This document shows, piece after piece, positions 17,714 through 22,827 of a DNA stretch of 22,827 nucleotides. The translations under genes were made by a program, and so were the position numbers. The notes under the pieces are model-generated. The model saw only the letters and a program-made list of their open reading frames with translations. It ran no database searches and was not told the DNA's origin. This stretch comes from Hondaea fermentalgiana (taxonomy: Eukaryota; Sar; Bigyra; Thraustochytrida; Thraustochytriidae): assembly GCA_014084085.1 (NCBI GenBank), contig NPFB01000058.1, positions 1 to 22,827 on the forward strand, written 5' to 3'. Numbering within the stretch: the stretch's first letter is position 1; each line of letters begins with the position of its first letter.

Positions 17714-18001
17714 CAGAACAATGCTCACGGACAAGGGAAGATGGAAGTTCAAAAGGGAAGAAAAAAATAACCCAGGAACAGAAACTTCGGTAAAGAAGAA
17801 GATGATTGTGTGTATTCTGCTGCTGCTGCTGCTGCTGCTGCTACGTTGGATTTGCTAAGATTGTGTGTGTATCTGTGTACGAAGGGAGCGATCGAGATGG
17901 GCCCGAGCGAGCGCTTCGCTTCGCTGCCTATCTCATGTCTTTGCTATTTGTTCCGGGGCTGTCCTTTTTCTCTTCTTTCTGTTCTTTGTTGTTTCCCACT
18001 T
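17714..18001. other. Convergent 3' region with (CTG)8
   Basis: 288 bp between converging stop codons, so it probably carries both 3' UTRs. An A-rich stretch near 17760 (AAAAAAATAA) is a weak 3'-end signal for the plus-strand gene. (CTG)8 lies at 17817-17840, and the minus-gene side is T/C-rich (about 17960-18003). No gene is visible: the small plus-strand frames here run into the antisense of the chromatin gene. Confidence 0.6.
17817..17840 (+). repeat. (CTG)8 microsatellite
   Basis: Eight uninterrupted CTG units about 105 nt after the stop codon of the coiled-coil gene, probably within its 3' UTR. It mirrors the (CTG)7 downstream of the AP2 gene. Confidence 0.9.
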
Positions 18002-21000
18002 TTAACCGGAACGTCCACTCGCGTCGTCTTCGTCCTCATCTTCATCGTCATCGACTTCGTCTTCGTCCTTGAGAACATTGTTAACAAAGATGCGGTTTGC
18101 CAGCTGGTAAATTGCCGAGGACCATGCACTGCAGGTTTCCGAGGCCTCGAGCGTGTGCAGCCAAGCGTCCCGCTCACTCTTGGACCCCCAAAGGACGCGA
18201 ATGCGCCGGCGCTCCTCCTCGTTCTCCTTGTCGTCGACCATCATCACATCATCGTCTTCGTCGTCGTCCTCGACAACATTGTTGCTATCGCGTTCGTAAC
18301 GGCGGAATCGAATGTACGCGGTCCGGGTGTCCTTCTCGTTCAAGTCGATCGTTTCACCATTCTCGAGCTCAATGATCCAGAGATCGTTTACCCGATCCAT
18401 CGATAGGTACGAGGCTGGCTTAAAACCCTTGACCTTGCCATTTACGAGCGTAGATCCCGATGGCCCGTTCGCTGCAGCGTCACCTTCTGCCGGCTCGAGG
18501 TCACACCGCACGCGAAGGTCGTCCGGGAACATGCGCTCGAGATGAGTCATCATTTCGATGCGCTTCGCCTCTGCGCCCGAGACCTCAATATCTTCCTTGA
18601 TCTCGATATTCGGTTCTTCCTCTGTAGCCTTTGCGGCTGCCTCGGCAGCATCAACCTTGGTATTCGTCGTCTTGCCACCTTCAGCTTCGCCCTTGGCATC
18701 AGCGCTCGGCTCCTCCATCTGATCGTCCTCTTCCTCGTCATCAACGTCCTCAGCTCGGATATCCTCCTCCTCCTCCTCTTCCATTTCCACTTGCTCTTCT
18801 TCTTCTTCTTCTTCTTCCTCGTCCTCTTCGTTGTCATCGGAAGACGCGCCCTCCTTGTAGTTGACGCGCTTGACGATGCGCCCACTGAGAGTGGCTTCTG
18901 GCATTTGTTCGCCGCGGCGCTGCTTCTTTTGCACCTGCGAACCCCGCGTCCGACGCCCGCTTCGCGTTGCAGCAGCACGCCCACGCTTGCCTGCCGCCCG
19001 CGTCGTGCGTGTCTCGTTCCGCCGCTTGCGAGCCTCACGCATGGCAACTCGCTGGGCGGCGCGTTCTTTCTCGATGGCCTCGCGCATTTTCTCCTGGCGC
19101 AAGCGCTCGGCCTCATCGAGAACCTTTTGCTTTTTGGACGCGATCACAGCCTCGGTTGCAGCTTGTTCAAGCGTGATGCACAAGTGCTCGAGCTTTTTGC
19201 GGGACGCGACGTCAAAGGTCACGGAATCAACGCTGGCCTCCGCTGCGTTTTGGCCACCATCCTCTGTCTTGACTCCCTCTTTCTTCTCTTCGTTTTCTGC
19301 CGCCCCGTTTTCGTTGGCGTTGGCTTGCTCCGAGTCAGCCTCGCCTTCGGCGGCCATGGTACTGAGAATGTCGCTGGCTTGCTGCACGAAATCATCCTTG
19401 CCGTTCTCCATGTCAAACTTGCCGCCTCGTGTCTCGATGAATTCAGCAAGCTCGCCGAGATCCTTTTTCAACACGCGAGCCGTCACGTCTGGGCGTTCAG
19501 CGTTCTTAAAGAGCTTGAGATCAAAGTCGTCAAGAAAACTGTCCTCCGGATCGGGGTCCCGAATATCCAGTTCCCGGCCATTAACGTGGTTCATCAAGTT
19601 GCGGTACTTGCGAAAGGCCTCGGGTTCTTTGTCGGTCCAGGTCTTAGTGAGACGGCGGCGTCCCTTCTTCTTCTTGGCCGGAGCCTTGGCCTCCGCCTCT
19701 TTGGCCAATGCCTGTTTCGCTGCCTTGCTCATTTGGCTGCTTCGCATTTGTACCTCCGCAACCTTTGCTGCGTTACGCTTAGGACGATGCCGCGAGCGGA
19801 CTTCCACAAAGTCATCCATCTCGACTGGGGTGGTGTTGTTGTCGTTATCGTTGCTCCCGCCATCCTTGGCGCTCGCGGACTCCCCATTCGTCGCATTTTC
19901 TGTGCCCAAAGGTTCAGCGTTAGCAGCCTTGGTTTCGGCCTCCGCTTTGGCAAGACGTTCCTTTTCTTTGGCAGCTTCCTCTTCAGCACGCTTGCGTGCG
20001 GCCTCGCGGTCCTTTTCCGTTTCCATGTCGACAATGATAAAATCGCGAAAGTCCGTCAACGTCTTTTTCAGGTGCCTCTCGCGCGTGCTCAGTGGGTCAA
20101 GCGACGCGGCCAGACGGTCAATGTCCTCCACTGTGTCGTAAAAGCGCCATGTTTTCAGAGACTCGCGCGAGGTCGGGCTTGCGCCGGGCACAACCGCTGC
20201 TCCTTCGGCGCGAGAAGGCGACAGCGGCGTCTCCACTTTGGTGTCCACCGTTGGCACGGGAGGCAGGGCGGCCTTGTTCTTGGGCGGACGGCCCCTGCGC
20301 TTCTTGGGCGGAGGCGAATCAATGCTCTTGGGCGAAGCGGCGTCCGCCTTGGCCTTCTTTTCCTTGGCTTTGCGTTCTCTTTGAGCCATCTCCTCCAAGG
20401 TGACCTCGCCGGCGTCCAGTCGACGTTGAAACTCAGCCTCCTCCTCTTTTTCCTGTGCTGTGAGGCTGCCAGGTAGATTTTCCCGGGCTTGTTTCTCTCC
20501 ACGGACGCCCGGACCATAGATCCAAAGGCGCCCCGGGTCGCAGCGGAAGGTCCAGAATGCATTGCCCTTGCTATCCTTTCCCCACGCTTCGGCTCGCAGA
20601 CGAAAGTTTGCATATTGGTGACGAGCGTGCTGCACGACAATATCCGACTTTTCTTGCGTGAGCTCCTTGAGTCGCTCCTCGAAAAAGGTCTTGCGTTCCT
20701 TGAGCTTTGCGCCCGTGATTGGCGACGCTTCTTTCGTCAGCTGTTCAATGGTTTTCATTTTCTTGAATTTTCGTTTGCTCCCTCGCACACTGCGGCCATT
20801 GCTCGTGGACTTGGTATTACTCGCGTTTTCGTCGTCGTTTTCGGCATCTTCAGCGTCCGAATCGCCGCCCTCTGGCGCGGATTTGCTATTGTTCTTCGCG
20901 TTGCCCATTCCCGTTGCAAAGGCTTCGTCATAGTGCGTATCCAATTTCTGATCAAGAAGCGCCTGGTGCATCTTGACCAGCGTGAGCTGACGACGGACGG

Positions 21001-22573
21001 ACATGTCCTGATGGTAGAGGTTGGTGGACTCCTGCACGAGCTCCTTTGCGAGACGATCCACCTCTTCGACCATTTCCGGGTGCGACTGAACCTCGTCAAT
21101 GAGGGCACGGATGATGGCAATCTTTTGCGGCATGGACAGAGTCACGTAGCTCGCCGTCTGAAGGTGGCGCTGCGCCGCAACGAGGTCCTCGTACGGTGGC
21201 CACTCGGGCCCCAAGAGAGCCGTGCTGCGCACCAGATAGCGACGGAGAATCTCCTGCCACGTAAGCGAGTTGAGCATCTTGAACCAATCCCAGCGCACGA
21301 CCTTTTCGTCCTGCTCCATCTCGGGCTCGAGACAGAGGCCGAGGAAAACCAGGTGCAGCTCGCGCAGCAGCGGAACGATATCGTTAGCAGTCAGCGCCTT
21401 GTACAACATTTCTGCTGAAAAGGGCGTGAGCTTGACGATGTGCGAAAAGTCGCTGCAGAACTCTGCGATGGCCATGAGGTCCTGCACGATCTTGGGCTCG
21501 AAGGGAAGGTCCATGACAGGGAGAGGAGGCTTGGGCAGCCCTGGCGTGACAGCCTTCTTTTTCCTCCGTTTCACCTGCGTGGCGTCCTTGTCGCTCTTCT
21601 TCTTCCTGCCCGGTTTCTTCTTTTCCTTGTCCTTGTCGTCGCCCCCGAGTTCGGCCTTGGCTTTGGCGCGCTCGGCGGCCTTGGCGTCGCGTCGTTCCTG
21701 GGCCTTTTTCCTGGCTTCCTCCTTTTTCTCGGCGGCGCGTTTGGCCTTGCGTTCCTTCTCTGCGAGCTCCTCCAAAGTGACCTCGCCGGCGTCCATCCTG
21801 CGCTGAAAGTCGGCCTCCTTTTTCTCGCGGGCTAGTCTGTTCTCGTTCTCGCGCATCTTGGCCTGGAGCTTTCGGTCCAGCTTGATTCTATGGCCTTGCT
21901 TGACGATGATCTTGTCCTTGACCATGCGCTTGATCGTCAATTGATAGTGCTGCGTGAAGCGCCCGGAGCCGCAATCGTATTTGTTGAGCATTTCCTTCTT
22001 CAATTGTTGGGTCGAGACCCCCTTGGTAGACCGCCGCCGATCATAGAGGATCTTGATCACCAGGTCGACGAAGCTCTTTTTGCCGCGAAGGTCGTTGGTC
22101 TTCTTCCGCTTGGCGCCCGATTTCTTTCCGCTCTCTCCGTTGTCGGCGTCGCCATTGTCGCCGTCCTCATCCTCGTCGTCGCTGCTGAGACCTTCCATGA
22201 GCGCGGCGATGTCCGAGTCTTCGTGGGGCTTGGCCTTCATCTTGATGATGATTTTGGGCTTGGCCGACGGAATCGCGGCGTCGGCCCCCTGCTGGTCGCT
22301 GGGCGCCGCAGCAGGCGCTCCGTTTCCGGCCTTGGTCGCGGCGAGTCCGCTGTCGGCCACCGCCTGCGCACCATCGCCGCCGTGCTCCTCGGCGCGCTCC
22401 TCGTCGTCATCGTCGTCCTCCTCCTCCTCTTCCTCCGCGGCGCCGACGTCCTCCCCGTCGTCGGAGTTCTCGCCGGCCGAGGAGTCCGTCGACGACTCGC
22501 GGCTGGGCGAGCTCTGCACCTCGTCGCCGGCCTCGGCGCGCTGGTCGTCCTCGGCGAGGGCGGCGGCGTCCAT
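18002..22573 (-). CDS. H15-DDT-WHIM chromatin protein, probable ISWI-remodeller accessory subunit
   Basis: 1523 aa from the ATG at 22573. DDT-WHIM proteins (ACF1, WSTF, Itc1, plant RLT types) partner ISWI ATPases and help set nucleosome spacing. Residues about 160-236 resemble a linker-histone H15 winged helix (SFVDLVIKILYDRRRSTKG, then KRMVKDKIIVKQGHRIKL). The DDT domain is about 352-418 (LPFEPKIVQDLMAIAEF). WHIM-like motifs follow: LTWQEILRRYL (about 430-455), LSMPQKIAIIRALIDEV (about 485), GKDSKGNAFWTFRCD (about 665) and WRFYDTVEDIDRLAASLDPL (about 808). An AT-hook (KKRRGRPPKNK, about 765) and a Glu/Asp-rich stretch (about 1245-1287) lie further on. No WAC, PHD or bromodomain is visible. 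The upstream codon at 22688-22690 is TTG, not ATG. The chosen ATG has A at -3 and G at +4. No intron is needed. Convergent with the coiled-coil gene. Confidence 0.92.
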   Translation of the reverse strand: MDAAALAEDDQRAEAGDEVQSSPSRESSTDSSAGENSDDGEDVGAAEEEEEEDDDDDEERAEEHGGDGAQAVADSGLAATKAGNGAPAAAPSDQQGADAAIPSAKPKIIIKMKAKPHEDSDIAALMEGLSSDDEDEDGDNGDADNGESGKKSGAKRKKTNDLRGKKSFVDLVIKILYDRRRSTKGVSTQQLKKEMLNKYDCGSGRFTQHYQLTIKRMVKDKIIVKQGHRIKLDRKLQAKMRENENRLAREKKEADFQRRMDAGEVTLEELAEKERKAKRAAEKKEEARKKAQERRDAKAAERAKAKAELGGDDKDKEKKKPGRKKKSDKDATQVKRRKKKAVTPGLPKPPLPVMDLPFEPKIVQDLMAIAEFCSDFSHIVKLTPFSAEMLYKALTANDIVPLLRELHLVFLGLCLEPEMEQDEKVVRWDWFKMLNSLTWQEILRRYLVRSTALLGPEWPPYEDLVAAQRHLQTASYVTLSMPQKIAIIRALIDEVQSHPEMVEEVDRLAKELVQESTNLYHQDMSVRRQLTLVKMHQALLDQKLDTHYDEAFATGMGNAKNNSKSAPEGGDSDAEDAENDDENASNTKSTSNGRSVRGSKRKFKKMKTIEQLTKEASPITGAKLKERKTFFEERLKELTQEKSDIVVQHARHQYANFRLRAEAWGKDSKGNAFWTFRCDPGRLWIYGPGVRGEKQARENLPGSLTAQEKEEEAEFQRRLDAGEVTLEEMAQRERKAKEKKAKADAASPKSIDSPPPKKRRGRPPKNKAALPPVPTVDTKVETPLSPSRAEGAAVVPGASPTSRESLKTWRFYDTVEDIDRLAASLDPLSTRERHLKKTLTDFRDFIIVDMETEKDREAARKRAEEEAAKEKERLAKAEAETKAANAEPLGTENATNGESASAKDGGSNDNDNNTTPVEMDDFVEVRSRHRPKRNAAKVAEVQMRSSQMSKAAKQALAKEAEAKAPAKKKKGRRRLTKTWTDKEPEAFRKYRNLMNHVNGRELDIRDPDPEDSFLDDFDLKLFKNAERPDVTARVLKKDLGELAEFIETRGGKFDMENGKDDFVQQASDILSTMAAEGEADSEQANANENGAAENEEKKEGVKTEDGGQNAAEASVDSVTFDVASRKKLEHLCITLEQAATEAVIASKKQKVLDEAERLRQEKMREAIEKERAAQRVAMREARKRRNETRTTRAAGKRGRAAATRSGRRTRGSQVQKKQRRGEQMPEATLSGRIVKRVNYKEGASSDDNEEDEEEEEEEEEQVEMEEEEEEDIRAEDVDDEEEDDQMEEPSADAKGEAEGGKTTNTKVDAAEAAAKATEEEPNIEIKEDIEVSGAEAKRIEMMTHLERMFPDDLRVRCDLEPAEGDAAANGPSGSTLVNGKVKGFKPASYLSMDRVNDLWIIELENGETIDLNEKDTRTAYIRFRRYERDSNNVVEDDDEDDDVMMVDDKENEEERRRIRVLWGSKSERDAWLHTLEASETCSAWSSAIYQLANRIFVNNVLKDEDEVDDDEDEDEDDASGRSG

Positions 22574-22680
22574 CCTGCCGCGCCTTCCTCGCGCGCCCGC
22601 CGGCCGTTCTGCGCCGCCGCCTTCTCCGCGCCGGGCTCGCGGGCCGCGGATTCCTCGCGCCTCGAGCTGCTCTCGCGCCT

Positions 22681-22706
22681 GCAGCTGCAAAGGCTTTTGC
22701 AGCTGC
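22681..22706. repeat. Near-perfect palindrome, 11-bp arms
   Basis: GCAGCTGCAAA (22681-22691) and TTTGCAGCTGC (22696-22706) are reverse complements around the 4-bp centre GGCT. It lies about 108-133 bp upstream of the DDT-WHIM ATG and could form a hairpin in the leader RNA or be a dyad binding site. The segment GGCTTTTGCAGCTGC recurs at about 22738-22752. Confidence 0.85.
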
Positions 22707-22756
22707 GGCTGCTCCTCCTCCGCCAGCTGCAGCTTCGGCTTTTGCAGCTGCAGCTG
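22682..22756. promoter_or_regulatory. Cluster of five CAGCTG sites
   Basis: CAGCTG occurs at 22682, 22700, 22724, 22745 and 22751. CAGCTG is an E-box variant bound by some bHLH factors. Here it is also a by-product of GCAGCTGCA repetition, so regulatory meaning is uncertain. Confidence 0.3.
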
Positions 22757-22827
22757 CAGCGCCGCGTCGTCGCCGCGGCCGCCGCCGATCTGCGCGCCGC
22801 GCGCCGCCGCGCCTCGCGCCGCGGCCG

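Larger units (their letters stand above)
22574..22827 (-). promoter_or_regulatory. Upstream/5' leader region of the DDT-WHIM gene
   Basis: 254 bp of very GC-rich DNA upstream of the ATG. The minus-strand frame stays open to a TTG at 22688-22690, but there is no ATG, so it is probably leader. It holds a palindrome at 22681-22706 and five CAGCTG sites. The window ends here, so the full promoter is not visible. Confidence 0.45.

Noticed and set aside
18542..20476. 644-residue plus-strand frame with apparent Leu/Phe/Val-rich membrane segments
   Set aside because: It is antisense to the DDT-WHIM gene. The hydrophobic runs are the complement of Glu/Asp codons (GAG/GAA read as CTC/TTC), so the membrane segments are an artefact.

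Overview
This is a gene-dense stretch of nuclear DNA from a eukaryotic microbe. It holds four long open reading frames on alternating strands: an AP2-domain protein (+), a VPS13/chorein lipid-transfer protein (-), a coiled-coil protein (+) and an H15-DDT-WHIM chromatin protein (-). The evidence for a eukaryote is the protein families themselves, the long low-complexity tracts (poly-Gln, Ser, Glu, Pro) and the absence of operons. No coding region needs an intron, even the 11.1-kb VPS13 frame. GC-rich genes, few introns and a non-plant AP2 protein together suggest a stramenopile protist, perhaps a thraustochytrid/labyrinthulomycete. That assignment is inference.

Layout. 1-408: GC-rich upstream region of the AP2 gene, with a small hairpin and a GGCA microsatellite. 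409-2004 (+): AP2 protein. 2005-3322: 1.3-kb convergent gap of visibly lower GC, with a pyrimidine tract, T17, (CTG)7, a 15-bp direct repeat and short unassigned ORFs on both strands. 3323-14455 (-): VPS13. 14456-15217: divergent promoter/5' leader region holding facing (TTGC)9 and (GCAA)12 arrays. 15218-17713 (+): coiled-coil protein. 17714-18001: short convergent gap with (CTG)8. 18002-22573 (-): H15-DDT-WHIM protein. 22574-22827: its upstream region, with a near-perfect palindrome and five CAGCTG sites.

The genes do not form an obvious pathway. Two are nuclear (AP2 regulator and chromatin-remodelling accessory protein). One works at membrane contact sites (VPS13). One is of unknown function. 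Two reading frames appear longer than the likely proteins, because their extreme 5' codons are GTG (14741) and TTG (22688-22690, minus strand). I moved those starts to the first plausible ATG. I saw no tRNA, rRNA, CRISPR array or intact mobile element. The most interesting points are the H15-DDT-WHIM combination, the facing tetranucleotide arrays in the divergent promoter, CTG repeats just after the stop codons of both plus-strand genes, and the coding-like but unresolved 2.6-3.2 kb interval.
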